Source of the DNA: Rossellomorea aquimaris
GTDB lineage: Bacteria > Bacillota > Bacilli > Bacillales > Bacillaceae_B
NCBI RefSeq assembly: GCF_020172085.1
Contig: NZ_JAIVAT010000003.1
Location: 1-64,000, forward strand
Length of the DNA stretch: 64,000 nucleotides
Direction of reading: 5' to 3'
The translations under genes were made by a program, and so were the position numbers. This document shows positions 10,271-19,005 of the stretch, piece after piece (positions within the stretch are counted from its first letter, which is position 1; each line of letters begins with the position of its first letter). The notes beneath the pieces are model-generated. The model did not search any database. It saw only the letters and a list, made by a program, of their open reading frames with translations, and was not told the DNA's origin.

Positions 10271-10873
10271 TTAACGAGAGTAGAACTCAACGATAAGAGC
10301 TTCGTTAATTTCAGCTGGTAATTCAGAACGCTCAGGAACGCGTGTGAAAGTACCTTCTAATTTGTCAGCATCGAAAGTTAGGAATTCAGGAACAAAGCTG
10401 TTCACTTCCATCGCTTCTTTGATGATGTCAAGGTTACGTGATTTTTCACGAACTGAGATTGTTTGACCAGGAAGAACGCGGAATGAAGGGATGTCTACGC
10501 GAGATCCGTTCACTGTAACGTGACCGTGGTTAACAAGTTGACGTGCTTGACGACGAGTACGAGCAAGACCTAAACGATAAACAACGTTATCCAGGCGGCA
10601 CTCAAGTAGCGCCATGAAGTTTTCACCGTGTTTACCTTGTAATTTGCCAGCTTGGTCAAATAGGTTACGGAATTGACGCTCAGTTACTCCGTACATGTGA
10701 CGAAGTTTTTGCTTCTCTTGAAGTTGTAAACCGTACTCAGAGATTTTTTTACGTTGGTTAGGACCGTGTTGTCCTGGAGCGTAAGGACGCTTTTCTAATT
10801 CTTTACCCGTACCGCTTAGAGAGATTCCAAGACGACGAGATAATTTCCAGCTTGGGCCAGTATATCGAGCCAT
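10271..10873 (-). CDS. rpsD: 30S ribosomal protein S4
   Basis: 200 residues; binds 16S rRNA early in small-subunit assembly. It starts [14 protein letters not shown] and contains the S4 RNA-binding domain ([19 protein letters not shown], about 92-110). It has no N-terminal zinc-ribbon cysteines, so it is the zinc-independent form, as in B. subtilis. The ATG at 10873 follows GGAGGAGT. A frame reaching 10945 runs into the leader and is not the start. It is a single-gene unit with its own promoter and a leader of about 190 nt. Confidence 0.98.
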   Translation of the reverse strand: MARYTGPSWKLSRRLGISLSGTGKELEKRPYAPGQHGPNQRKKISEYGLQLQEKQKLRHMYGVTERQFRNLFDQAGKLQGKHGENFMALLECRLDNVVYRLGLARTRRQARQLVNHGHVTVNGSRVDIPSFRVLPGQTISVREKSRNLDIIKEAMEVNSFVPEFLTFDADKLEGTFTRVPERSELPAEINEALIVEFYSR

Positions 10874-11055
10874 GAGAGACTCCTCCTTTATTGTTTTTAT
10901 TTTGTTGTAAAATAAAAACACCTGTGAATAAACAATTATGTGCATTTTGTTTTCATGTACCTTCGCCCTAGCAGCAGAGGGTTACAAGATACACCTCAAC
11001 GTAGAGGAACAAAATACGACCATAAAGGACTTCACTGAAGCTGCATTATTTTACA
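10874..11055 (-). ncRNA. rpsD mRNA leader, probably the S4 autoregulatory element
   Basis: There are about 180 nt between the predicted transcription start (around 11057) and the rpsD start, containing several potential stems. In B. subtilis S4 represses its own mRNA through such a leader. The call rests on length, position and that precedent; the pseudoknot was not folded. Confidence 0.4.
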
Positions 11056-11063
11056 CAAAGAAT

Positions 11064-11092
11064 ATTATATGACGCGATAGATTGGAAGTCAA
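11064..11092 (-). promoter_or_regulatory. SigA promoter of rpsD
   Basis: On the reverse strand TTGACT (11092-11087), a 17-bp spacer, then TATAAT (11069-11064). This is near-consensus, as expected for a ribosomal protein gene. Confidence 0.85.
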
Positions 11093-11195
11093 GAGAGTAT
11101 TTCAAATTTCCTTGAAGTCTAAAAACAAAATAGTCCATAAGTCATTTGTTGTGATATAATGAAAGAAGAAAATTATGTTAAATAGGTGAGCAGAT

Positions 11196-11798
11196 TTGCA
11201 AGAATCAAAGAGAGAGAAACGTCTTCGATTTCTATTGATCGGTCTGTGTCTCCTGGTCGTTTTGGGAGGATTCCTATACTCCTCCAACTCATCAAAAAAA
11301 GTTGATGGGAAAACATCTTCCATTCAAGCCGAAGTCCTGTCCAAAGGCAGCGAAACAGAGAACCCTGTCATCGCGGTGGCGAAGATGGTCGAGGAGCAGC
11401 CGGTTCTTGTCATATACGAACTTGATCGAAATAACCAATTTTTCTTTAAGGTATTACATAGCGTATCGTTACAGAATACAGTGAAAACAATGAGCATTGC
11501 AAAGGAACATAATGGAATCTGGGTCCAGTTGGAAGAGAAGAACTGGGTGTTGTTTTCCGAATCTTTGGAGGTTTTGCAAGAAAGGGAGGATGGCCCATCA
11601 TCCGTTACGACAAGTCGGCATCCTTTTAATATAGAAGAAGACGGATTCATCGGCATTCCCCGGGATGAAGGGGAATCACTCCGACTAAACCTATCAAATA
11701 GAAGCGGGAAACCGAATGATATTCATTCTTTATCAGTAGACGATTCAATATGGATGGTTGTCTTTCAAAAGGATCTGGTATTGGCCAGGAGCCAATGA
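11196..11798 (+). CDS. Membrane-anchored protein of unknown function upstream of dgcP
   Basis: 200 residues starting at TTG 11196 behind AGGTGAG. A basic N-terminus (KREKRLR) is followed by one membrane segment (about 10-28, LLIGLCLLVVLGGFLY), so the remaining 170 residues should face outside. The exported part has alternating strand-like segments with several tryptophans and no cysteines, but no motif I recognise. It is 41 nt upstream of dgcP in the same direction, so the two are probably co-transcribed. Whether it senses something for DgcP is conjecture. Confidence 0.7.
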   Translation: MQESKREKRLRFLLIGLCLLVVLGGFLYSSNSSKKVDGKTSSIQAEVLSKGSETENPVIAVAKMVEEQPVLVIYELDRNNQFFFKVLHSVSLQNTVKTMSIAKEHNGIWVQLEEKNWVLFSESLEVLQEREDGPSSVTTSRHPFNIEEDGFIGIPRDEGESLRLNLSNRSGKPNDIHSLSVDDSIWMVVFQKDLVLARSQ

Positions 11799-11839
11799 AG
11801 TAAATCGTTTCACAAACCTTTCAGGTGTGGGTGAGAAAT

Positions 11840-13654
11840 ATGTACGTAATTCAACATGCTTTGCACGAATACAAGTCAAAGCTATTCGATTTAATATATG
11901 AAGAAATGTCGTCGGACGCAGATCAGTCTGTTCAATTGCAGAAGTGGCTGACGGTTGTGAAGGACTGCCTCGGGATCGATCGGGCTTTTTTATATTTTTA
12001 TTCAGGCTCGACTTATTTCCTGTATCATCCCGATCAGAATTCGGAGGCTCCCTTTACACTTGCTGAAGTGAAGGAGGAGTATATTCTCCGTCCCATTTCA
12101 ATAGAAAAAAGGGACCGTTCATCCATTAAGTTCCACTTTACGAAAAAGGATGGAAGTCCACTGGCGATCCTTTTAGTGAAAAAAGAGAATACAGGCGAGT
12201 GGGCAGATGAAAACTGGATGCATTCTTTTTGGAAAGTGAGCAATCAGTTTTTACAGCATATTGGGGGTATCCAGACTGTACTGGAAGACGAAAGGAGATA
12301 TCGGGAACTATTCAAAGTGACGGAGATTTTCCATTCAACCAGGGATGTGCGCACGCTTCTCGTACAGATCATCGAGACGCTGAGAGAGGTATTCCCGGTA
12401 GATGAGTTCCACTTATTATTGTCGAATGACCGGTATGAGTTCGGGGAACTCCCTATTAAGAATTTCGACTTTGAGGAAGCAAACGAATCAGCCATGCAGG
12501 CATTTGTGAATGGCAGCATCGAATCAGGGGAAGAGGATGTCCTGTACGCACCTTTAAAAGGAAAGCAGGGGATTTATGGGGTCCTTGAAGTGAAGTCCGT
12601 GTCCCATGACACTTTTACAGATCATAAGATTGAGTTCATTCGCCTGCTTGCGTATACGGCGGGGAGTGCCCTGGAGAATGCCAAACTCTATGAACAGTCG
12701 AAAAGGCTCATCACCGATCTTCAACTCATCAATGAAACGTCCCATCAATTGAATTTGAATTTACGGTTGTCGGAAACCGTCATGTTCTTAAAGAAACAGA
12801 TTAAGCGTTCTTTTCAGGCATCCGCCATTGGATTTGTACTCCTGAAAAAAGGGGAGTACACCATTATGGACGAAAGCTCGTCTGTCTTTTTTGAAGAAAA
12901 AGGCAGGAACTATATTTCGTACGTAAAGCAACGCATCGAAAAGGAAAGGGATGCCATCTTTTTAGGAGATGTCAGCGACCGATTCGAAAAGGCAGACTTC
13001 CCTTCGATCATGGCCGCTCCCATGATCCAAAATGAAGCCCTGATCGGATTCTGTGTGGTTCTGCATAAAGACCCTTATATGTTCTCTTTCGATATGTATA
13101 AGCTTCTGCAGTCATTCATCCATCATTCGACCCTTGCCATCACCAATGCCACTCTTCGTGAAAAACTTGAGCATATGGTCATCACCGATCATATGACCAA
13201 ATTATTCGCGCGGAACTATTTGGATGACACAATGGAAATCTCCATGAATCAGGATGAACTGGGTACATTACTCCTGATTGATATAGATGATTTCAAATCA
13301 ATCAATGACACGTATGGCCATCAAATTGGTGATGAAGTAATCATCGAAGTGGCAAACCTGATCAAAAGCATTGTCAGTCATCATGGCTTTGTTGCCAGAT
13401 GGGGAGGGGAAGAATTGGCGGCCTATCTCCCTTCCATTGGACGTGAAGAGGGCCTTGAAATCGCCCGGCGCATCATAAAAGAAGCCCCTCTGAAAACCGA
13501 TCCATCCGTCACCCTGTCATGCGGCTTATCCATTTGGAGAAAAAATGATGACACATGTCCGAAGTCCGTGAAGGAACTAGTAAAAAAAGCGGACGAAGCG
13601 CTCTACCTTGCGAAGAATAACGGAAAGAACCAGGTAGTGAAAGATTGTGATTGA
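11840..13654 (+). CDS. dgcP: Diguanylate cyclase with GAF-type sensory region (DgcP/YtrP-like)
   Basis: About 604 residues. A long N-terminal region reads as two GAF-like segments (roughly 140-290 and 300-440). A C-terminal GGDEF domain follows (about 440-600), with ITDHMTKLFARNYLD at its start and the active-site variant GGEEL in RWGGEELAAYLP. It should make c-di-GMP from two GTP. No RxxD inhibitory site precedes the GGEEL, so product inhibition may be weak. It is soluble, with no membrane segment. The ATG at 11840 has GGTGAG four bases upstream; GTG 11825 has no clear site. Position next to rpsD and ytsP matches B. subtilis dgcP. Confidence 0.93.
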   Translation: MYVIQHALHEYKSKLFDLIYEEMSSDADQSVQLQKWLTVVKDCLGIDRAFLYFYSGSTYFLYHPDQNSEAPFTLAEVKEEYILRPISIEKRDRSSIKFHFTKKDGSPLAILLVKKENTGEWADENWMHSFWKVSNQFLQHIGGIQTVLEDERRYRELFKVTEIFHSTRDVRTLLVQIIETLREVFPVDEFHLLLSNDRYEFGELPIKNFDFEEANESAMQAFVNGSIESGEEDVLYAPLKGKQGIYGVLEVKSVSHDTFTDHKIEFIRLLAYTAGSALENAKLYEQSKRLITDLQLINETSHQLNLNLRLSETVMFLKKQIKRSFQASAIGFVLLKKGEYTIMDESSSVFFEEKGRNYISYVKQRIEKERDAIFLGDVSDRFEKADFPSIMAAPMIQNEALIGFCVVLHKDPYMFSFDMYKLLQSFIHHSTLAITNATLREKLEHMVITDHMTKLFARNYLDDTMEISMNQDELGTLLLIDIDDFKSINDTYGHQIGDEVIIEVANLIKSIVSHHGFVARWGGEELAAYLPSIGREEGLEIARRIIKEAPLKTDPSVTLSCGLSIWRKNDDTCPKSVKELVKKADEALYLAKNNGKNQVVKDCD

Positions 13655-13680
13655 AGTAATGCTGGATAAAGAATGAATCG

Positions 13681-13710
13681 GGAAGAGCCATTTTTGGTTC
13701 TTCCTTTTTA
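13681..13710 (+). terminator. Terminator of dgcP
   Basis: GGAAGAGCCA / TGGTTCTTCC stem followed by a T run. Confidence 0.8.
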
Positions 13711-13983
13711 ATTAGCTCATCATGAAGATTGGTGTTTAAAAGCACCGAGACACAGTAAATGTAACTAATTGCATTGCTTTTTAGGTATAGGAATCGATCG
13801 CCGGTTGCGGAAATCAACCAACTCCTCACTACATAAGTAGCAGTGTTAACAAATCAGTTTTAAATGAAAAACACCACATTTCCCTTTACCACTTTAATGT
13901 AACCGCTTTCTTTTTCTCCGTAGTTATCATATTCTAGAATAGTAGTTACTTAGACTTAAAGGGAATACTGGGAGGAATACTGA
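13711..13983. other. Intergenic region with a family 2 repeat fragment
   Basis: Holds the tail of a family 2 element at about 13797-13850: GCGGAAATCAACCAACTCCT, then a stretch matching the end of the 10041-10190 copy and the sequence just after it. The rest is AT-rich and presumably contains the megL promoter, but no convincing hexamer pair was found. Confidence 0.5.
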
Positions 13984-15165
13984 ATGAAAGAAGAGAAACG
14001 TTTTGAAACACGGGTGATTCACGAGGGGTATCAATCGTCTCAACATTTTGATAGTTTAGCGCCCCCTTTATACCAAACTTCAACTTATACCTTTGCAAAT
14101 GCGAAACAAGGGGAAAATCGATTTGCAGGTGAAGAAGAAGGATATATATATTCAAGACTGGGAAATCCGACAGTATCCATTTTGGAAGAACGGATGGCTT
14201 CATTGGAAGGCGGGGAAGCTGCTCTTGCCTTTGGTTCCGGTATGGCAGCTGTCAGCGCGGTTCTGTTTTCGCTGACAAAATCAGGGGATCATATCCTATG
14301 TTCTCAAGGGGTGTACGGCTGTACGTTCGGTCTTCTTGAGCTCCTTCAAGAGAAATTTGCCATCGGTCATGATTTCTCTTCCATGGATACAGAGGAAGAA
14401 ATCCGGGGGAAAATAACGGAAAACACAAGCTGCATTTATGTGGAAACTCCGATCAACCCGACCATGCAGCTCATTGATCTTGAGCTCGTTGTGAAGGTTG
14501 CGAAGGAAAAGGGGATTCCAGTCGTAGTGGATAACACATTCTGTTCTCCGTATCTTCAACGTCCGCTTGAGCTAGGGTGTGACATTGTCATCCACAGCGC
14601 AACGAAATATATTGGTGGGCATGGGGATGTTGTTGCAGGTCTTGTCGTCGGCTCGCAGGAGAAAATGGCGGAAATCCGGATGACCACTCAAAAGGATATC
14701 GGTGGAATTATTTCTCCTTTCGATGCATGGTTATTGCTTAGAGGGTTAAAGACATTGGCCGTGCGCATGGACCGACACTGTGACAGCGCTGAGAAGATTG
14801 CCGATTTATTAGCGGGACATCCCGCGGTAGAAACGGTCATCTACCCTGGACATGCCAATCACCCTCAGCACGGGGTCATGAAGAAACAAATGAAAAAACC
14901 GGGCGGGATGATTTCCTTTACGCTGAAAGGCTCCAAGGAAGAAGCGCAGAAGTTCATGGATGATCTTGACATGATCAAAATCGCTGTCAGTCTTGGCGAT
15001 GCAGAAACATTGATCCAGCATCCCGCGACGATGACTCACGCCGTCGTGCCTGAAGAGTCTAGAAAGAGCATGGGAATCAATGATTCTCTTCTGAGACTTT
15101 CCGTGGGACTTGAAGCACCTGAGGATATTTGGAATGATTTATCACAGGCGTTGGATAAGGCGTAA
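13984..15165 (+). CDS. megL: Methionine gamma-lyase (PLP-dependent)
   Basis: 393 residues of the Cys/Met-metabolism PLP family. The PLP lysine is in SATKYIGGHGDVVAG. GVYGCTFGLLEL carries the cysteine characteristic of methionine gamma-lyases, where cystathionine synthases and lyases usually have another residue. Expected reaction: L-methionine to methanethiol, 2-oxobutyrate and ammonia. An alternative is cystathionine or homocysteine gamma-lyase, but the cysteine and overall sequence favour MegL. The start ATG has GGGAGGAAT upstream. It is a single gene, the first of a block inserted between dgcP and ytsP relative to B. subtilis. Confidence 0.88.
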   Translation: MKEEKRFETRVIHEGYQSSQHFDSLAPPLYQTSTYTFANAKQGENRFAGEEEGYIYSRLGNPTVSILEERMASLEGGEAALAFGSGMAAVSAVLFSLTKSGDHILCSQGVYGCTFGLLELLQEKFAIGHDFSSMDTEEEIRGKITENTSCIYVETPINPTMQLIDLELVVKVAKEKGIPVVVDNTFCSPYLQRPLELGCDIVIHSATKYIGGHGDVVAGLVVGSQEKMAEIRMTTQKDIGGIISPFDAWLLLRGLKTLAVRMDRHCDSAEKIADLLAGHPAVETVIYPGHANHPQHGVMKKQMKKPGGMISFTLKGSKEEAQKFMDDLDMIKIAVSLGDAETLIQHPATMTHAVVPEESRKSMGINDSLLRLSVGLEAPEDIWNDLSQALDKA

Positions 15166-15204
15166 GGAATAGTGGAAGTAGCTTAAATTCTATATATATA
15201 TGAA

Positions 15205-15237
15205 ACAAGCGCGTGCCATACACAGGCATGCGCTTGT
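15205..15237. terminator. Convergent terminator between megL and the zinc-binding lipoprotein gene
   Basis: ACAAGCGCGTGCC / GGCATGCGCTTGT stem with a 7-nt loop. The T-rich side serves the leftward gene. Confidence 0.75.
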
Positions 15238-15248
15238 AGACGTTCAAA

Positions 15249-16268
15249 TCATTCATCATTCATTGCTTGATCGAGGGTCTTTAGGTTTTTTTTCATCAAT
15301 GTCATGTAGTTTTCACCGTTTTTAATGTCCGATTCTGTTACTACAGAAAGGTTATGAATGTGCAATGGCTTTGCATTGATTTCTTTCTGGATGATCTCAG
15401 CAACCCGAGAAGTGACGTTTTGTTCAAAAATCACATAATGAATAGAATGCTCTTGGGCAGTTTCAATGATTTCCTTCAATTCTTTCTGGGAAGGCTCATC
15501 GGTAGGAGAGAGTCCGGCAACAGCCAGTTGTTCAATTCCATAGGCGTGCTCCCAATATCCATATGCAGCATGGGAAACAAGGATCTCTGGATGGTCACTT
15601 TCTTGAGCCAATGATTTAAATTCAGCATCAATACTCTGTAAATCTTTTTTTAAATCGTTGAAATTCTGGTTAAATGCATCTTTATGTTCTGGTTGAAGAT
15701 CAATCAGAGCGTCACGGATATTCTCGGCCAATCCAATGGCACGGTTTGGATCTAACCAGACGTGTGGATCATAATCCCCATGATGATGTTCCTCTTCATG
15801 ATCGGCATCGCTCTCTTCGTGATGTTCCTCTTCATGAGCAGCTTCTCCCTCTTCATGATCTCCTTCTTCAGAGTGATCGTGAGAGCTTGCGATGACATCG
15901 ACTCCCTTTGTCGCCTCTACCATGATCGTATCCTCGTTTTCTAGGGATTTAGTGATTTTTTCAGCATAAGACTCCATCCCAAGGCCGTTATAAATAAACA
16001 GATCTGATTCTGCGATGCTTATCATATCTTTAGAGGTTGGTTCAAAGGTATGGGCATCAGAACCAGGGGGAAGCAGGGACTCTACCTTTACGAGATCGCC
16101 TCCAATACGTTCGGAAAAATATTGAAGGGGATAGAGGGAAGTCATGATGTTTATTGACTCCTTACCATCAGATTGATCGAAGTTATTCCCTGTGGTTTTA
16201 GCCTGATTACAGGCAGAAAGAAACATGGATAAAATAAGAACAAGTGAAATGAATAGGTATTTTTTCAT
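15249..16268 (-). CDS. znuA: Zinc ABC transporter substrate-binding lipoprotein (ZnuA/AdcA type)
   Basis: 339 residues. The lipoprotein signal peptide MKKYLFISLVLILSMFLSAC has its lipobox cysteine at 20. Metal-ligand histidines are in GSDAHTFEP, DPHVWLDP and SHAAYGYWEH. Between them is a long His/Glu/Asp-rich loop (about 115-165) of the kind that discriminates zinc in cluster A-I binding proteins. It should capture extracellular zinc for an ABC permease, yet no permease or ATPase genes are adjacent, so it is an orphan component here. The ATG at 16268 follows AAGGAG. Two Zur-like palindromes lie directly upstream. Manganese cannot be excluded but is less likely. Confidence 0.92.
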   Translation of the reverse strand: MKKYLFISLVLILSMFLSACNQAKTTGNNFDQSDGKESINIMTSLYPLQYFSERIGGDLVKVESLLPPGSDAHTFEPTSKDMISIAESDLFIYNGLGMESYAEKITKSLENEDTIMVEATKGVDVIASSHDHSEEGDHEEGEAAHEEEHHEESDADHEEEHHHGDYDPHVWLDPNRAIGLAENIRDALIDLQPEHKDAFNQNFNDLKKDLQSIDAEFKSLAQESDHPEILVSHAAYGYWEHAYGIEQLAVAGLSPTDEPSQKELKEIIETAQEHSIHYVIFEQNVTSRVAEIIQKEINAKPLHIHNLSVVTESDIKNGENYMTLMKKNLKTLDQAMNDE

Positions 16269-16305
16269 CGTTAACTCCTTTTTAATGATTTCACACACTA
16301 CTTTA

Positions 16306-16343
16306 TCGTAATCATTCCGTTTTGTAAATAAGAATGATTACGA
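16306..16343. promoter_or_regulatory. Two Zur-type boxes upstream of the zinc-binding lipoprotein gene
   Basis: TCGTAATCATTCCGT (16306-16320) and, in the opposite sense, TAAGAATGATTACGA (16329-16343). Both fit the Bacillus Zur core TCGTAATNATTACGA with two or three mismatches. They sit 38 to 75 bp upstream of the lipoprotein start codon. Zinc-dependent repression is inferred. Confidence 0.7.
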
Positions 16344-16411
16344 TTTGTTTTGAAATTTTCATTGCACAACGATCATTCATGTGTTTAAATACATTTAGTG
16401 CTTATAAAACG

Positions 16412-16426
16412 AAATCGTTACGTTTT
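16412..16426. promoter_or_regulatory. Zur-like palindrome, short form
   Basis: AAATCGTTACGTTTT, a 7-1-7 palindrome with two mismatches. It is closely related to the perfect palindrome at 16583-16597 but lacks the AATNATT centre of a full Zur box. It lies in the divergent region of the zinc genes. Confidence 0.5.
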
Positions 16427-16479
16427 GTGGAGGGTAGTAGTAATTTTTTAAAAAGGTTCATAGTTGAGGGGGAGTATTC

Positions 16480-16584
16480 ATGGATATTCAATCGTTACAT
16501 AGCGAGTTGGGAATCAGTCCAGTCTCACGGAATATTTCGGGTGTAAGGAGAGTAGCCATAAGAATCATAACCTATGTCATTTAA
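16480..16584 (+). CDS. Possible 34-residue small ORF before the COG0523 GTPase gene
   Basis: ATG at 16480 is preceded by GAGGGGGAG at good spacing and opens a frame of 34 codons ([16 protein letters not shown] at the start). Its stop codon TAA lies inside the zinc-type palindrome at 16583-16597. It could be a leader peptide, a small protein, or chance. The strong ribosome-binding site is the only real support. Confidence 0.3.
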   Translation: MDIQSLHSELGISPVSRNISGVRRVAIRIITYVI

Positions 16585-16597
16585 ATCGTAACGATTT
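16583..16597. promoter_or_regulatory. Perfect 7-1-7 palindrome upstream of the COG0523 gene (Zur-like)
   Basis: AAATCGTAACGATTT, 29 bp before the start codon at 16626. It shares the AAATCGT/ACGATTT arms of Zur boxes but has a shorter centre. A repressor here would block entry into the GTPase gene. Confidence 0.55.
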
Positions 16598-16625
16598 TGA
16601 TTTAAATATGGGAGGATTGTTCAGC

Positions 16626-17807
16626 ATGAAAGTACCAGTAACAGTATTAAGCGGTTATTTAGGGTCAGGAAAGACGACATTATTAAATCATATTTTACAT
16701 AATCGGGAAAATCGGAGAATTGCGGTTATTGTGAATGATATGAGTGAGGTGAATATTGATGCAGCTCTTGTCAAGAGCGGGGGTTTTACCAGGACGGAGG
16801 AAAAATTGGTGGAGCTTCAAAATGGTTGTATCTGTTGCACGTTAAGAGAAGATTTAATGATAGAAGTCAAGCGGTTGGTCGATCAGGGGGATATCGATTA
16901 TATCGTCATTGAGTCCACCGGGATTTCTGAACCGATCCCAGTTGCCCAAACCTTCACGTATTTGGATGAAGAAATGGATATTGATCTTACAAGTAAAACA
17001 AGACTGGATACGATGGTGACAGTCGTGGACGCCAATCGTTTCTGGCACGACTTTGCCAGTGGAGAAACCTTGCTGGATCGTAAGCAGGCAACAGATGAGA
17101 GAGATACAAGGGAAGTAGTGGATTTGCTTATAGATCAAATTGAGTTTGCCAATGTGGTGGTGTTAAATAAGATTGATTTAGTAGAAGAAGTGGATGTCAT
17201 CGAATTAACAGCTATTCTTCAAAAGCTGAACCCTGACGCAAGGATCATTCATGCTACGCACTCCAATATACCATTACACCAAGTACTGGATACCAAATTG
17301 TTCGATTTTGAAAAAGCAAGTCAGGCAGCCGGTTGGATAAAAGAATTACAAGAAGAACACACTCCTGAAACCGAGGAGTATGGTATTTCTTCCTTTGTGT
17401 ATCGTCGAAAGAAACCATTTCACCCCGAACGATTCATGAGATGGATGGAGGAATGGCCTGTTGATATCGTAAGGGCAAAAGGATTCTTTTGGCTACCAAC
17501 CCGAAACGACATGACCGGTTTATTATCCCAGGCAGGGCCATCGATTATCATCCAGGGAGCAGGGGAGTGGGTGGCTGCTTACCCTGAACAGGAAAGGAAA
17601 GAAATTTTGGCTGAAGAAATAGAATTAGCGGAAAAATGGGATCCGAAGTATGGCGATCGAATGAACGAAATCGTTTTTATCGGTCTAGAGATGAACAAAG
17701 AAGAAATAGAGAAGTCATTAGATCATTGTTTGTTAACGGAAAGGGAAATGGAAGAGGATTGGACTGCATTCAAAGATCCGATTCCTGCATTTATAGTAGA
17801 AGGTTAA
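16626..17807 (+). CDS. yciC: COG0523 G3E-family GTPase metallochaperone (YciC/ZagA-like)
   Basis: 393 residues. The P-loop [13 protein letters not shown] is near the start, the metal-binding CxCC motif is in [12 protein letters not shown], and NKxD is in [11 protein letters not shown]-terminal CobW-C domain follows (about 270-390). This family delivers zinc to client proteins under zinc starvation; B. subtilis YciC/ZagA is Zur-controlled and similar in length. The ATG at 16626 has GGAGG at good distance; the ATG at 16608 overlaps that site. A Zur-like palindrome lies immediately upstream. It heads a rightward set of three zinc-linked genes. Confidence 0.93.
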   Translation: MKVPVTVLSGYLGSGKTTLLNHILHNRENRRIAVIVNDMSEVNIDAALVKSGGFTRTEEKLVELQNGCICCTLREDLMIEVKRLVDQGDIDYIVIESTGISEPIPVAQTFTYLDEEMDIDLTSKTRLDTMVTVVDANRFWHDFASGETLLDRKQATDERDTREVVDLLIDQIEFANVVVLNKIDLVEEVDVIELTAILQKLNPDARIIHATHSNIPLHQVLDTKLFDFEKASQAAGWIKELQEEHTPETEEYGISSFVYRRKKPFHPERFMRWMEEWPVDIVRAKGFFWLPTRNDMTGLLSQAGPSIIIQGAGEWVAAYPEQERKEILAEEIELAEKWDPKYGDRMNEIVFIGLEMNKEEIEKSLDHCLLTEREMEEDWTAFKDPIPAFIVEG

Positions 17808-17934
17808 TTGAAATTCACCGTGCCATTATGTTGAAGTTGATCTTCAGTTACATAAAAATGTACGGATTTTATAAAAACATCAAAATATGAATCATAAAGT
17901 AAATCAAGAAAGAATAGAAGTAATGCAAGAGTTA

Positions 17935-17953
17935 AAACGGAATGATTACGTTT
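17935..17953. promoter_or_regulatory. Zur-type box upstream of the permease pair
   Basis: AAACGGAATGATTACGTTT, a 9-1-9 palindrome with a single mismatch and the AATNATT centre of Zur boxes. It is 26 bp before the TTG start of the permease gene. Confidence 0.7.
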
Positions 17954-17978
17954 AGTGAGAGAGGAGGTTTTATGTTCT

Positions 17979-18992
17979 TTGAATAAATTAAAAAAGGTAG
18001 GACAGGACCTGACGGGTCTTTTCCTTTTTACTCTGATCATCGGATTGTTTTTAGGTGGTGAATGGATTAAAGGGTGGGTACCGGATGCTTTATTAGGAAG
18101 TTCTTTGGTTAATGTCATCACGATCTTCTTAAGCATCCTATTAGAGGCCATTCCGTTTATATTAATTGGAGTTTTTGCATCGGCACTGATACAAGTATTT
18201 GTTTCTGAGAGTTTATTGCAAAGGCTGGTTCCGAAGAGGTATCCGTACCTGGCCCTGTTCCCTGCGGTTTTAGTAGGTGCCCTGCTGCCGGTTTGTGAGT
18301 GTGCCATCGTACCAGTGGCCAGAAGGCTGATCAAGAAAGGGATGCCGACACACCTCGCCATCGTCATAATGGTGACGGCTCCGATCTTGAACCCGATCGT
18401 TCTGATTTCGACCTACTATGCGTTTCAACATAATCTTACCGTTGTGATTGGAAGAATGTTGATTGCGTTCGTCGTAGCGCTTATCATTGGGGCATTATTG
18501 TACAAGCTATTTGGCAGGCAGAATCCTCTTAAACAAAGTAGCCGCGATCATGAGCACCATCATCACGACCATGATCATGACCATTCAAGCAATAAATTAA
18601 TGGAAACACTGGTTCATGCCAGTGATGAATTTTTTGATATGGGTAAATTCTTAATCATCGGTGCTTTATTGGCAGCCGTGTTTCAAACGTATATCGATCG
18701 TGAAGCCATTGTGGCATTAGGCTCCAACGATTGGGCAGGACCTGGGGTTATGATGGGGTTTGCATATGTTATGTCGCTATGCTCTGAAGCCGATGCATTC
18801 GTTGCTTCTTCATTTGGTAACCTGTTCTCAACTACGTCCCTCCTTGCGTTTCTTGTATACGGTCCGATGATCGATTTCAAAAATACTTTATTGATGCTTG
18901 CCTATTTTAAAAAGCGATTTGTCCTATTATTTATTGTAGTCGTCACCGTTACCGTTTATCTCAGTATATTGGTTACTCAATTTTGGTTATAG
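17979..18992 (+). CDS. Permease of the DUF318/UPF0718 family (YcgR-like)
   Basis: About 337 residues with 8 or so membrane segments in two halves. The conserved LLPVCECAIVPVARR motif is near residue 97. A cytosolic His/Asp-rich loop (HEHHHHDHDHDH, about 190-202) could bind metal. The start is uncertain: TTG at 17979 has GGAGG at usable spacing, while a GTG at 17955 would place that site inside the gene. It is followed 13 nt later by a TIGR03943-family gene; the same two families are paired as ycgR-ycgQ in B. subtilis. The Zur-type box upstream suggests a role in metal uptake, but the substrate is unknown. Confidence 0.88.
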   Translation: MNKLKKVGQDLTGLFLFTLIIGLFLGGEWIKGWVPDALLGSSLVNVITIFLSILLEAIPFILIGVFASALIQVFVSESLLQRLVPKRYPYLALFPAVLVGALLPVCECAIVPVARRLIKKGMPTHLAIVIMVTAPILNPIVLISTYYAFQHNLTVVIGRMLIAFVVALIIGALLYKLFGRQNPLKQSSRDHEHHHHDHDHDHSSNKLMETLVHASDEFFDMGKFLIIGALLAAVFQTYIDREAIVALGSNDWAGPGVMMGFAYVMSLCSEADAFVASSFGNLFSTTSLLAFLVYGPMIDFKNTLLMLAYFKKRFVLLFIVVVTVTVYLSILVTQFWL

Positions 18993-19005
18993 GGAGGGAT
19001 AGTAA

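Noticed and set aside
16334-16546. 70-residue rightward ORF in the zinc intergenic region
   Set aside because: Crosses operators and the better-supported small ORF at 16480; no ribosome-binding site.
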